Positions 45,586 to 56,938 of a stretch of 64,000 bases of DNA are shown here, one piece after another. The translations under genes were made by a program, and so were the position numbers. Under the pieces are notes generated by a model. That model saw only the letters and a list, made by a program, of their open reading frames with translations, did no database searches and was not told where the DNA came from. Origin of the DNA: Lindgomyces ingoldianus. Lineage: Eukaryota > Ascomycota > Dothideomycetes > Pleosporales > Lindgomycetaceae. Every line of letters begins with the position of its first letter. The first letter of the stretch is position 1. The stretch lies in the NCBI RefSeq assembly GCF_010093535.1, contig NW_022985169.1, positions 351,660 to 415,659 of the forward strand, written 5' to 3'.

Positions 45586-45812
45586 CGTGAAAGCGGGTGC
45601 ACGATAGGTGCAATTGGGGAAGGAGAGGGCACAGAGGGGAGGGTACAGCGGGGAGAGAGTGGGAAGCTGGGAGGGAAGCGCGAGGGAAGGACTGGATGGA
45701 AGAAGGAAGGAAATTTTTTGGTGGGGGGGACTGCAGGGGTCTGTGGGCCACGCTCCCAAAATTTCATGTTCTGCTTCGGACGTCCAGCCTTGAATTGTGC
45801 ACGCAGCCCACA
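45586..45812. promoter_or_regulatory. shared gua1-bcp1 promoter region
   Basis: Only 227 bp separate two divergent ATGs. The gua1-proximal side is strongly purine-rich on the plus strand (GGGAGAGAGTGGGAAG), i.e. a pyrimidine-rich leader for gua1. No TATA box seen, as usual for housekeeping genes. Confidence 0.6.
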
Positions 45813-46853
45813 ATGCCGAAACGAAAACCAAGAAAAGACCCAGAAGACCTGCCAGATGCGCCGGAAGGCAAGGGGAAGAGGAAGAATGAGGACTCGGATA
45901 GCGACGAGGTAGGCACGACCCTCGCGACCCTCACAGCCCCGCCATGCACCCAGTCTTCGATCCTAGAGCTTATGATGGATGCGCTTAGGATATGGATATG
46001 GTGAATGTCGACTTCGAATGGTTTGACCCCCAGCCTGCCGTCGACTTCCACGGCCTCAAAACCCTCCTGCGCCAGCTCCTTGACGTCGACGCCCAGCTCT
46101 TCGACCTCTCTGCGCTTGCCGACCTCATCCTCTCGCAGCCGTTACTCGGCAGCACCGTGAAGGTCGATGGCAATGAAAGCGACCCCTACGCCTTCCTCAC
46201 CGTGCTGAATCTCTCAACCCATAAAGTGACTATGCGCCTCTCCCTACCTCTTCTAGCCCGCCCTTTAACACTCCTCGCAGGACAACAAAGTCATAAAAGA
46301 CCTCACCACCTACCTCACCAAAAAAGCATCCTCCACCCCGTCCCTCGCACCCCTGTCTTCCCTCCTCTCCCAGCCCTCTCCCTCCCAAATCGGCCTCATC
46401 CTAACCGAACGCTTCATCAACATGCCCCACGAAACTGTACCACCCATGTACACCATGCTGCTAGAAGAAATCGCGTGGGCGCTGTCGGAAAAAGAACCAT
46501 ATGCCTTCACCCACTATCTCATTCTCTCGAAAACCTACGCCGAGGTCGCTTCGTCGCTGTCGTCGCCCGACCCACCACCACCTAGCAAGAAGAAGAAAGG
46601 AGGGGCAGCAGGAGGAAAGGGTAAGGAGGAAGAGACGTTTTACTTCCACCCGGAAGATGAGGTGTTGCAGAAGTATAGTCTGGGTTGGGGGAGCTTTGAG
46701 TATGATACTGAGGTGGATGAGGGGGCGAGTGACAGCAAGAGGGCATTCCAAGAGCTGGGGGTTAAGCCGAAGGGGCATTTGGTTTTGATTGAGGGGAAGA
46801 GGTTTGAGGAAGCCGTGAATGCAGTTAAGGAGTTCTTGGGCAGTGGGCAGTGA
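45813..46853 (+). CDS. bcp1: BCP1 family protein (301 aa)
   Basis: Three exons: 45813-45908, 45989-46225 and 46281-46853, all phase 0. The N-terminus is basic then acidic ([20 protein letters not shown]), followed by [20 protein letters not shown] across the first junction, the hallmark of BCP1/BCCIP proteins. Downstream are [40 protein letters not shown] and [14 protein letters not shown], in family order. A Lys/Gly-rich insert ([16 protein letters not shown]) interrupts the last third. Yeast Bcp1 acts in nuclear export of Mss4 and as chaperone of ribosomal protein Rpl23; the same nuclear role is inferred here. Confidence 0.93.
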
Positions 46854-46939
46854 GATGGGGGATACGAGCAGGGAAAGTAGTGGATTCCGTACGGATATGG
46901 TGTCGGAGTAGCCTTCATTCAGGTGTCAGAAACTTATGT

Positions 46940-47107
46940 ACAGGCAGGAGCACTGGGGAATACACAGGCAAGAGCACTGGGGAATGCACAGGCAGGAGCA
47001 TTGGGGAATGTACAGGCAGGAGCATTGGGGAATGTACAGGCAGGAGCATTGGGGAATTGACAGGCAGGAGCACTGGGGAATGCACAGGAAGGAGCATTGG
47101 AGAACGC
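46940..47107. repeat. 24-bp minisatellite, seven copies
   Basis: Seven head-to-tail 24-mers start at 46940 and every 24 bases to 47084. The consensus is ACAGGCAGGAGCATTGGGGA plus four more bases; copies 3 and 4 are identical and the last is the most divergent. The array sits 86 bp past the bcp1 stop, between the convergent bcp1 and Rieske genes. It stays open in several frames because the unit is a multiple of three; translation is unlikely. Confidence 0.9.
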
Positions 47108-47369
47108 AAATGGGCGAATATAGGAAGCGGGTATGGTGAAGACTTCGCCTGATATAGACTCACAATTCTCACGTCCATGTCCTCGGCGGTGAAGGACTCT
47201 AAGCAATACATTCCTACCACACAATCCAGATCTATGAATCGCAGAGACAGAAAACATGTGATGGCTTCGCCTATCAACACAGTGCCACACCAAGCCTGCC
47301 ATGCCCATTCCAGCTCAACCTCTCTTCCATTCTCGGATGATATTTTCTAATTTACACATAGCGAACTCT

Positions 47370-48411
47370 CTATCCGATAATTACCTTTCCATCCTCTGGG
47401 AATTCGTATGCGGGTACTTCAAGGTTGAGAGGTGCAGGACCCTTTCTTATGCGGCCGGAGATGTCGTAGTGGGAACCGTGGCACGGGCAGAACCAGCCGC
47501 CGAAGTCGCCGGCTTCGCCGATGGGGACGCAGCCAAGATGGGTGCAGACGCCTGAATGTATTAGTACGTTGTTCGCGTGCTCTAGGAAGCGAAGGGTAGC
47601 GAGGCGGAATAGGTATTGCCCTGCCGTGCGTGCGAAGGCTTAGACTTGTCCACATACCAAGCATGATCAACCACTCCGGCTTCTTCACACGTTCAGAATC
47701 CGGTTCCGGGTCTCGTAGACTCTCCCATTTTGTATCTTCAGCCTCCTTGATCTCATCCTCGGTGCGGTGTCGAATGAAGACAGGCTTGCCTCGCCATTTG
47801 ATGATGACCTGCAATTCGATCAGCTTCCCTCCATCCGGAAATCCTCAATTAGCAGCAGCGGGGATGCGTACATTCTTGCCCTCGGGAATGGCAGCGAGGT
47901 CGATTTCAACCTTGGCTTGGGCGAGCACATCGGCGGATGCAGACATGTTGACGAGGAAGTCTGTTGCGGGATTTGTTAGCGCTGTCTTGTTCATCACACC
48001 ATATCCCTAAACCGCCGTCCTAGCAGCCAATTGCACTTCCACATCTCAAAACTCCTCCATTATACCATTTCCAGTGCATTCCAGGGCTCGAGCAGTGATG
48101 ATAGAGCAGTACCCACCTTGCACAGTCGCCTTCGCGCCCAAAGCCGACAACGCGCCCATCGTCCCCACCATGAAATAACTAAACACCTTCGGCCCGGTCT
48201 CACCCCCGCTCTTATTCCGATAGGCAGCGAAACTGGGGATCTTGGTCGAGGATCCGGAGCCCTTGAACGGGCTGTCGAAGGACGAGGTGCTGGATACCTC
48301 GGACACGGAGCGGGTCTGCTGGACGGCGGCGGTGCAGGCGCGCGCTGCGGGCAATTGGTGGGCGGTCCATGTGCGGGCGAGCGCACGCGTTGTGGTAGTG
48401 AGGGCGGGCAT
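47370..48411 (-). CDS. rip1: Rieske iron-sulfur subunit of complex III (238 aa)
   Basis: Four minus-strand exons: 48411-48117, 47960-47872, 47808-47658 and 47551-47370. The N-terminus ([20 protein letters not shown]) is a mitochondrial presequence. [20 protein letters not shown], about residues 75-95, is the single membrane anchor. The C-terminal domain holds CTHLGC (181-186) and CPCHGS (200-205): Cys181, His183, Cys200 and His203 bind the 2Fe-2S cluster, and Cys186 and Cys202 form the disulfide. It transfers electrons from ubiquinol to cytochrome c1 in the inner mitochondrial membrane. The frame is open upstream to 48606, but the start chosen gives a normal presequence. It converges with bcp1. 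Confidence 0.96.
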
Positions 48412-49230
48412 CGTGGCGGATGCGTGGGTGGAAGGATAAGGGGAAGAGAGAGCTGCGACGGCGGGCGTTGATGAGGTAGTGAGGTGAAGTTTGGAAAAGA
48501 CGAAGAGGGATCGGGAAGGCGTTGATTGGTCGGAATTCGCCGGGCCGCTCGTTGGCCAAGAAGGAGCCGCAGACTTTGGTACAAACACTGTGTGCATCGT
48601 CATCATGGATGGAGGTTCGATTCATATTTTTACGCCTTGAAAACTTCGCACTGGCTATAGACTCTGTTCTACCTTGTATAACATGTGCGTTTACGGGGAT
48701 TGAAACGGGCTCCAATCCATAACAGACCAACAAACTCCAAAGGTTAGCAAACTCTCTCGAACTCTCTCAAAATCACAGGCAGCCCGGAACTTGGAATGAC
48801 CTCCTATTTGTTTGGTACGGTTTATACCAATCAGATGTGGCACCTCTTAGGCGGCGTCACTGAGTCGGATATTGCTTCCGTCAACGCTTGGCTTCTGCCT
48901 GCTGAACCTGCGAACTGAACCTTTGAATTGTCTTTAAAGCAGCCTGCGATCATCAATAGATCTCCCCCAGCAGGAATTGAGGACACTTACTGGCGAGTAC
49001 TTGCTACTCAACTCAACCTCAGCAGATATCACACAGGGTTCACAGATAAGGCTGCATCCGCAAGTTCCTCTATTGCCTGCAAGGTCGACCTTTTATTTGA
49101 CTCATAACACTTACTACCAGACCTTCGGACTACTTACACGCTCGTCCTCAAATTCTCGCCCAGACTTCTGAATAGAGCCTCAACTGCGAGTCTCCCTAAC
49201 CCTCGAGACCACTCTCAACACCCCACAGCC
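48412..49230. other. divergent intergenic region
   Basis: Promoters of the Rieske gene (minus) and the POA1-like gene (plus). No other feature recognised. Confidence 0.4.
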
Positions 49231-49899
49231 ATGCCATCACCAATCCCAGAACCCTCAAACCCCCTCCCCACCAAACGCAAGCAACCCGCCTCATCCCCCA
49301 ACCCCGAATCCAGTGAACCCAACGAATCCAAACGCACCGAACCCAAACGTTCCAAGCCCACCGCTCCAACCCTCACTTTAACAAACCACACAGGCGACAT
49401 CTTCTCCGCACCCCCAAACACCCTCCTCATCCACGCGTGCAACACGCAAGGCTCCTGGGGCGCCGGCATCGCGGCCGCCTTTCGCGACCGCTACCCCAAC
49501 GCCTACCTTCAATACCGGTCCCACTGCCTCAAAGCCCACGACCCGAGGGCTAATCCAGTGCCAACGGGTTCTTGTCTCCTGATTCCGCCTTGTGAGACGG
49601 GGGATGTGCCGAGGCATTGGATTGGGTGTTTGTTTACCAGTGCAAAGTATGGGAGGGCGAAGGACAGGCCGGATGTTATTCTAACAAATACCGGGCCGGC
49701 AATGAGAGATTTATTGGAGGAGGTTAGGGCGAGGGAGATGGGGACCGAAGGAGAGGGGGAGGTGGTGAGTGGGATAAGGATGTGTAAGATTAATTCCGCA
49801 AGATTTGGGGTGCCGTGGCATAGGACGGTGGAGGTGTTGGAAGGAATTGTTGTTGAGGAAGGCTGGAAGGGGGATGCGGAGGTTTGGTCTATTGATTAG
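49231..49899 (+). CDS. poa1: ADP-ribose 1''-phosphate phosphatase, macro domain (222 aa)
   Basis: Single exon from ATG 49231. Residues 1-45 are a Pro/Ser/Lys-rich linker with possible nuclear signals. The macro domain starts near 48 (LTLTNHTGDIFSAPPNTLLI). HACNTQGSWGAGIAAAFRDR contains the ADP-ribose-binding Asn and the Gly-rich loop with Trp typical of POA1, and IGCLFTSAKYGRAKD and the GIRMCKINSARFGVPW segment complete the fold. POA1 removes the 1''-phosphate from ADP-ribose 1''-phosphate, a by-product of tRNA splicing. That is a noteworthy link given the split tRNA gene in this window, though nothing in the sequence connects the two. Confidence 0.9.
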   Translation: MPSPIPEPSNPLPTKRKQPASSPNPESSEPNESKRTEPKRSKPTAPTLTLTNHTGDIFSAPPNTLLIHACNTQGSWGAGIAAAFRDRYPNAYLQYRSHCLKAHDPRANPVPTGSCLLIPPCETGDVPRHWIGCLFTSAKYGRAKDRPDVILTNTGPAMRDLLEEVRAREMGTEGEGEVVSGIRMCKINSARFGVPWHRTVEVLEGIVVEEGWKGDAEVWSID

Positions 49900-50186
49900 T
49901 GAGAGGGGCTAAAGGGACTTGTTGATTTGGGGAGTCCGGTTTGAAAAGACGTTGGTTTGTGAGGTTGTGGGTATGGCATTTGGGTTCAATTGCGTATAAT
50001 TTTTTGCTGGAGACATGAGAGTACTAGTTATTTTGGTATCGTACCTGCATTCATGCCGTGATTGTTCGGAATAGAGTTCGTCTTTCCTTCAAAGAATCAG
50101 TCTGCCCCAAACGCCAGACTTTATGTTCCCTTAACTCCATGCGCCATGCGAGTACCGACGGAAAGACTCTCTCAAATACAGCCCCG

Positions 50187-51140
50187 TTACCTCGTCCCAT
50201 TAATAGCCGTGAAGCCACTCGGACGTCGCGTCGTCGGACTCGATCCATTTGCCTTCGGGCCGCGCATCTCCATCTCAATCTGCTTAGCTGCAGGATCCTC
50301 TTCCTCTTCCTCCTGCGCAGACATCGTCTCATCACGATCCACGTCCATCAACTCCGGAGCCTGTTCATTACCCATCTCCTCCTCTTCCTCTTCCTCCGCC
50401 ACTTTCTCCTCCACATGCCCATTCTGCACCGGCCCATTAGCATTCACCCCATTCCCAGCCCCAGCCCCAGCCCCAGTCCCATTCACAGTGCTTGGCCCCG
50501 CATCCACCCCATTCAACACGGCTTGAATTCCGGGCTCCTTCGCCTTCCCACTCTCCTCTCTCCTCTTCTTATATTCCTTATACGTAACGGTTCTCGGTAC
50601 CACATCGACCAAAAACTCCAGATTATCCGTCTTAGCGACCGCAGACGAAACGTCGCGGTATTGGATATTCCGACGCGGTTTCCGCTCCGCTTTGACGACG
50701 TTGTGGGTAGTGGTTGCTAGGTGTTGGATGAACATCTCTGTGGCTAGTGCGATGGCGAAGGAGGCATTCTTGGAGACATGGGTGCGGTCGGGATCTGCGG
50801 CGATGATTTTTTGGACTCGGGCGACTGAGGTAGCGGGGCCGTTAGTCCGGTATTTATACGACATGGTCAATATGTGAATGGGAAAGATATTTTTGTGATT
50901 GGGTATGGAATGGGCGTGTACGAGGGAGTATATTCAGTCGGTGAGGCTCCTCTGATGCCCAGCGCACGTGGAAGTCTGGGGAAGGCATGATCCACGGTGT
51001 GCCTGATCGTGGCGCACGATTGAGAACAATGGAGGAAGAACAAGGTGAAAATATGTAAAGAAGAAGGGGAACTTACGAGGCAGCGATACTTGGCCACTGA
51101 CTTCTCGGGGAGGAGCGATTGGGGTGTTGTTGTACGGCAT
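50187..51140 (-). CDS. dpb3: histone-fold protein, DNA polymerase epsilon subunit C-like (233 aa)
   Basis: Two minus-strand exons: 51140-51077 (MPYNNTPIAPPREVSGQVSL) and 50824-50187, with a long 252-nt intron. The junction makes SLPLARVQKIIAADPD, the usual start of the CBF/NF-Y-type histone fold, followed by NASFAIALATEMFIQHLATT and RRNIQYRDVSSAVAKTDNLE. The C-terminal half is a long acidic, low-complexity tail. Such proteins are annotated as Dpb3/CHRAC-like subunits acting in replication and chromatin assembly. An alternative ATG inside the intron (50864) continues in frame into exon 2 and would give a different N-terminus. The gene symbol is by similarity of type, not proven orthology. Confidence 0.82.
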
Positions 51141-51688
51141 CGTGGAAGGAGCTTTCCCCGAACTTCGCGCGCAGCCTTGAAGTTGGAGCCGTGTAGAGTT
51201 GAATTGAGGGTGTTTAGATTCTCACAACAGATTAGCTGGAATATATATGGGAGTCCAATACGTTTCGCGATTGGTTTGACGCGGTATTTGCGGGTAGAAA
51301 GGTAAATGTCGTGGGTGAGACGCGTGGGCTGTGGGCGAGGAGGTTCACTTGACCATTCTCACAAAAGTTGAAGTGTTTGCACAGTTGTCAAACTTGTGGC
51401 GCGTGAGCGTCCAGCCACAAGGACTCGATCCGTAAGAATGGTCAGCACCGTCATGGAAGTCTGGCTGGTGTTTCAGGCAATCATCAACACAAACACAATC
51501 CGTATTTCATCGATTAGGACTTCATCATTAAGCAAGAAATATCTCCTCCAGATCCCAGGAGCTCTTCGTTAGCCGACCAAATCCATCCTCAGAAGCATTG
51601 CATTCCTTTGCCCAATGAATTGCGTCTGTGGCGCTTCAGTCATCACCATCAAGACATACACAAAGCTTAGTTGAGGGCAATTGGAACA
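51141..51688. other. divergent intergenic region
   Basis: Promoters of the histone-fold gene (minus) and the carboxypeptidase gene (plus). Nothing else recognised. Confidence 0.4.
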
Positions 51689-53215
51689 ATGAAGTTCTTC
51701 CAGTCCATTTCTCTTCTTTTTGCGGGGTCCCATCTGACGTTCTCGTCTCAAATCCCCCTCCAAGAGTCGACCGAGGAGCAAGAAGTCAACGCATTTCAAG
51801 TCTACCGAAGCCAGTACTCTGAGCATTCAATTCGCATCAAACAGCAACAAAATGAAACCCTCTGCAATGCCCATTCGAAGCAATACACCGGCTGGCTCGA
51901 TGTTGGATCAAAGCATCTCTTCTTCTGGTACTTTGAATCTCAGTCTTCTCCCTCAGAAGACCCACTCCTCCTCTGGCTCACCGGTGGGCCTGGCGGCTCT
52001 TCGATGATTGGAATGCTGCAGGAGATGGGTCCTTGCGTAATCAATGAGCATGGCAATGGCACTAAGTATAACGAATATGGTTGGAGCAGGAACGCGAATC
52101 TCATCTTTGTGGATCAGCCCGCTGGAGTAGGCTTTTCGTATATCGATAAGGGGATGCCTGTTCCTGCGACTAGCTTCACGGCTGCGGAAGATATGCATCA
52201 CTTTCTGCAGCTGTTTGTCAGCGAAGTCTTCCCTGATTTGTTAGGGCGGGACTTCCATATCTCAGGAGAAAGTTATGCAGTAAGATTACCCTAACCACAA
52301 AATTAATCTATCTAATCATACAATCAGGGCCACTACGTCCCAATTCTCGGAGCTCAAATCGTTTCCCAAAACCTCTTGTACCCGCACCGCCCTCAGGTCA
52401 ACTTAGCTTCCATCCTCGTAGGCAACGGCTACGTCTCACCCCTGGACACAGCCTTTGGCTACTGGGAAACCCTCTGCACCACGAACCCCGGCATCAAATC
52501 GCCCATCTTCAATAGCACACGCTGTGACATCATGGCCTCCAATCTCCCCCGCTGCATGAATCTCGCCCAGGTCTGCTACCAGCACCCGGACCCTGCAATC
52601 TGCGCCGCCGCTAGCACAATATGCTGGAACGGCGTAATCTCACATTACGACAGTGAATCCGGCCCCGGCGGTCGCAATCGCTTTGACATCACCACTCCAT
52701 GTAAGACGAAAGACGAACTCTGCTACCCCGAAATCCCACATATCCAGGAATATCTGAACCTACCATGGGTGTGGGAGGCTTTGCAGGTCCCCAAGGCGCT
52801 CCACAACTACTCCATTTTGTCGGAGGAAGTCGCTATTGCTTTCACGCTAACGAACGACGAAGGCATCAGCACACAACCCCAAGTCTTGTATCTCCTTGAA
52901 AATGAAATCGATGTGTTGTTCTACCAGGGGAATCTCGACCTCGCGTGTAATACCGCGGGAAATATACGCTGGGCGAGTAACATGCTGTGGAGTGGACAGC
53001 CGGCGTTTGTAGCGCAGGCGCCGCGTGCATGGAAGGATGGAAAGAGGGATGTAGGGTGGTTTAAGGAGGTTAAGGTGAAGATGGGAGGGGGTGAGAGGGA
53101 GACGACGTTTGCTTTTAGTACGGTGGATGGGGCAGGCCATTTGGTGCCGTATGATAAACCGAAGGAGGCTTTTGCGTTGGTGTCAAGGTGGCTGGGGGAT
53201 AGAAGCTTTGCTTAG
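51689..53215 (+). CDS. serine carboxypeptidase, peptidase family S10 (492 aa)
   Basis: Two exons: 51689-52279 and 52328-53215, with a 48-nt phase-0 intron splitting the active-site motif. Residues 1-20 are a signal peptide ([20 protein letters not shown]). Family motifs: [13 protein letters not shown] (oxyanion region), GESYA-GHYVP with Ser195, GNLDLACNT with Asp401, and GAGHLVPYD with His468, which complete the catalytic triad. Several N-glycosylation sites and about ten cysteines fit a secreted or vacuolar enzyme. It removes C-terminal amino acids from peptides at acid pH. It is closer in type to CPY/CPVL-like enzymes than to KEX1, since there is no C-terminal membrane anchor. Confidence 0.93.
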
Positions 53216-54085
53216 CTGGAGGGTTTGTGGAGTGGATGGAAGAAAAAGGAGGTGGATCTAGTAATGTAGAGTGAGGATGGAAATGGGGGAGATTTTGCGG
53301 TTTCTAACTTGTATATTAGGAATATGAACTATGGGGATTAGCAAAGAAATGGTAAAGATAAATAAATGGATAGTATATTCGGAACTTGAACTGAGGGACT
53401 AGACAGAGAAAAGGCTTCGATAAATAAACGGATACCTAGTATCATCGCCGCTGCCACAGAATATACGCTAGAACTATATAACTCGTTGGCGTTAATGCCA
53501 ACTTAGGTTAGAGTGTTAAAGGATGTCACTTTCTAATTATATTGGAACCTACCATGTTCGCTCCTAACAGTATTTCGCCATCTATCAACCCGGTGAGACG
53601 CAAGTTGCAGGGTAAGTTTAGTGCATGAAGACTGCACTTTATTCTCTTGTGAAGGGTACTATCCAGATAATAGTCTGTTGTATGCGTATTCACCTAATAT
53701 GATAGCACAAGTTAGTAAGAGGCTTTTTCTGAGATAGTTTTGCTGAGATTCGGTCTGCTTCATTGTGTTTAGCCGTTGCTTTCAGGACCGAAACTCCAAA
53801 TACGCGATAAGGAAGAAGCTCCTACAATTCCTAGAACTAAGCACCTTTCCATAGCGATCCTAGGTACTATGAAGCTATTTTTAATTCTCATCTTGGCAAG
53901 ATAATTATTGCCATTGTGTGCTGATGTTCAAGACTATCAATCTCTTCATCGATATCGAAGTTGTGGCGCAGTCAAGCTACGACCTGCGACCAGCCTCAAC
54001 CTCAGCCTCTCAAAGACCTCAAGCTCTAGCTCGCAAGCTGCCCAACGTTCCACATATCCCATGCCCTCGACGACCTCACGATGAG
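53216..54085. other. intergenic, no supported gene
   Basis: The 53,300-53,900 stretch is AT-rich with no open frame of note. The frame of the next gene is open upstream from 53,918, but only from a CTG-type start. Confidence 0.4.
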
Positions 54086-56938
54086 ATGAATCGCCGCTCC
54101 GGATCCACCTCTGAGACGCGCCAAACCCAAACCCAAACCCGACACCAACCTACACACTCTTCGTCCTTCACGCCCTCGCTCCGCCGCCGCAACACCTCCG
54201 TCTCTCTCCGCTCCGATCCCGAGCAAGCCAACGCCGAAGCTACTGCCGCCAGCGCGGAACATGTCATACATGAGGAGATCGCGGAGATCAAGAGATACGA
54301 GGACTTCACAACAATAGACTGGGTGCAGGATGCAGCACGAGAGCAGTTGCGTCGACGCGCAAGGAGGAAGGAAAGAGCGGGGGTTTGGGAGCGGGCGGAT
54401 GGCCGAGGGCTATCTTGGAGGGGGAAGGTTAGCGAAGCTTATGACGCGGGACAGGCTTGGATAGTGGTGACTCTGGTGGGAGCTGCGATTGGGTTGAACG
54501 CTGCTTTTTTGAATATCGTGACTGAGTGGTTGAGTGATATTAAGTTGGGGCACTGTACCACGGCGTTTTATCTGAATGAGAATTTTTGCTGTTGGGGTGC
54601 TGAGAGTGGTAGGTTTGGACATTGGGCCCTGCATACCGTGCTGGGATTGGCATTTGAGAGGAAGGGCTAATCTTTGAATAGGCTGTCCTGAATGGAAACG
54701 TTGGAGTGGGTTCTGGCCCATAAACTACGTTTTCTACATACTATTCGCCGCGCTGTTTTCTTTGACGGCTGCTACGCTCGTCAAGTCGTTCGCTCCCTAC
54801 GCTGCGGGATCAGGGATATCGGAGATCAAATGCATTATAGCGGGGTTTGTGATGAAAGGGTTTTTGGGAGCTTGGACGCTGGTGATTAAGTCGATCGGGT
54901 TGCCTCTGGCGATTGCTTCGGGGCTTTCGGTGGGAAAAGAAGGACCCAGCGTACATTATGCTGTATGCACTGGGAACGTGATATCACGGTTCTTCGACAA
55001 ATACCGACGGAATGCTGCGAAGACGCGAGAAATCCTAAGCGCGAGTGCTGCGGCAGGCGTTGGGGTTGCGTTCGGCAGTCCCATAGGTGGGGTGCTGTTC
55101 TCTTTGGAAGAGATGTCGAACTACTTCCCACTGAAGACGATGTGGAGGAGCTACTTCTGCGCCCTGGTAGCCACGGCTGTCTTAGCCGTAAGACTGACCT
55201 TCCTAGAATCTACTCTAAAGCTCACAGAGTATAGGCAATGAACCCTTTCCGGACTGGCCAGTTGGTCATGTTCCAAGTCAAATACGATCGATCCTGGCAT
55301 TTCTTCGAGATCCTCTTCTACTTGATCATCGGAGCATTTGGCGGTCTCTACGGAGCCTTCGTGATCAAGTGGAATCTGCGGGTGCAGGCGTTTAGGAAGA
55401 AATACCTGGCAAAGTATCCGATTTTGGAATCGGTTACTTTGGCTGTTATTACGGCTATGATTTGCTACCCGAACATGTTTCTCAGGATCGATATGACTGA
55501 GAGTATGGAGATCCTGTTTCTGGAATGTGAGGGTGGTCATGACTATGATGAGCTCTGCGAGTAAGTCGGTTCCTAGAGACTGTCATTCTGGAATCATGTT
55601 CTAAACTGCGTAGCCACCAAAATCGTTGGCACATGATCATCTCACTCGCGATTGCAACTGTTGTTCGAACTTTGCTCGTCATTATTTCTTTTGGTTGCAA
55701 AGTCCCGGCGGGTATTTTCGTACCCTCGATGGCTATTGGGGCCTCCTTTGGTCGAATGGTGGGCATATTCGTTCAACATTTACATGAGTCCTTCCCAAGC
55801 TCCGCATTCTTCGCCGCTTGTGAGCCAGATGGACCATGTATTACACCCGGGACGTATGCATTTCTAGGTGCTGCAGCTGCGCTTAGCGGGATCATGCATA
55901 TCACAGTGTCTGTTGTGGTCATTATGTTCGAGCTCACTGGAGCTTTGACATATATTCTTCCGACTATGGTACGTCACTTGAATAGCCATCCATATCCTGC
56001 ACGTACTGACACCTTCATAGATCGTGGTCGGCGTCACAAAAGCCGTCGGGGAGCGCTTCGGCCACGGCGGCATCGCCGACCGCACCATCTGGTTCAACGG
56101 CTTCCCCTTCCTCGACAACAAAGAAGAACACACCTTTGGCGTCCCCGTATCCCAGGTCATGGCGTCTCACATAATTTCCCTTCCAGCCACCGGCCTCGAG
56201 CTCCGCGCGCTAGAATGCATCGTAAATGAAAACCAATACCAAGGCTACCCTATCGTTGAAGACGCCAACTCTAAGACTCTCATTGGCTACATTGGTCGAA
56301 CTGAGCTTCGCTACGCTATCGATCGCGCAAAACGTGACCAGCTCGCCCCCGGACACGCGAAATGCTACTTCACCGCCTCAGGAACTGGGGTTGATAGTCG
56401 TACATTGTCGTCTTCAATCCCCGCAGTCACGTTCGACACGATGTCCGCAACATCCTCCAGCCTCCGCATCGACCTCTCCAAATTCATTGATCCAACCCCA
56501 CTCACCGTGCACCCCCGCCTCCCGCTCGAAACAGTCATGGAGCTCTTTAAAAAAATGGGACCGAGAGTCATTCTCATCGAGTACCGCGGAAGACTAACGG
56601 GACTCGTGACGGTTAAAGATTGCTTAAAATACCAGTTCAAGGTTGAGGCGCATGAGAATCCGCAACAGGGGAGTGGATTGTTGGATGAAAGGCAGGAGAT
56701 GGTTTGGAGTGTTATTAGAAAGACGGCGGGGTGGGTGGATGGGAAGTTGAATTGGGTGAGGAAGAGACTCAGGATTGGAGGCGGAGATATTAGGTTGTTG
56801 AGTCCGGTTAGTCCGGGGAGTGGTGCTGAGGATGGGGGAAGGGATGCTGGGCTGGGGAGAGGGAGGGATAGTGATGAGGGGGTGGATGTGGATGTAGAGG
56901 TGGAGTTGGAGGAGAGGGGAAGGAGAGGAGGCAGATAG
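54086..56938 (+). CDS. CLC-type chloride channel/transporter with CBS domains (875 aa)
   Basis: Five exons: 54086-54608, 54682-55187, 55235-55560, 55614-55968 and 56021-56938. The hydrophilic Arg-rich head (1-125) is followed by about ten to twelve membrane helices. Selectivity motifs are GSGIS (from about 217), GKEGP (about 259; its Glu is the gating/proton glutamate) and GIFVP (about 484). The C-terminal part carries a CBS pair: [20 protein letters not shown] to [13 protein letters not shown], and [20 protein letters not shown] to [15 protein letters not shown]. An acidic/Gly-rich tail follows. With the gating Glu it is likely a Cl-/H+ antiporter of endosome, Golgi or vacuole, as for yeast Gef1. 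That location is inference. Confidence 0.93.

Noticed and set aside
45225..45767. Pro/Ser-rich minus-strand frame overlapping gua1
   Set aside because: Alternate-frame shadow of the GMP synthase gene with low-complexity composition.
46850..47152. Open frame with an 8-residue Thr-Gly-Arg-Ser repeat over the minisatellite
   Set aside because: A 24-bp unit keeps several frames open on both strands by arithmetic alone. It starts from a GTG overlapping the bcp1 stop and has no gene-like flanks.
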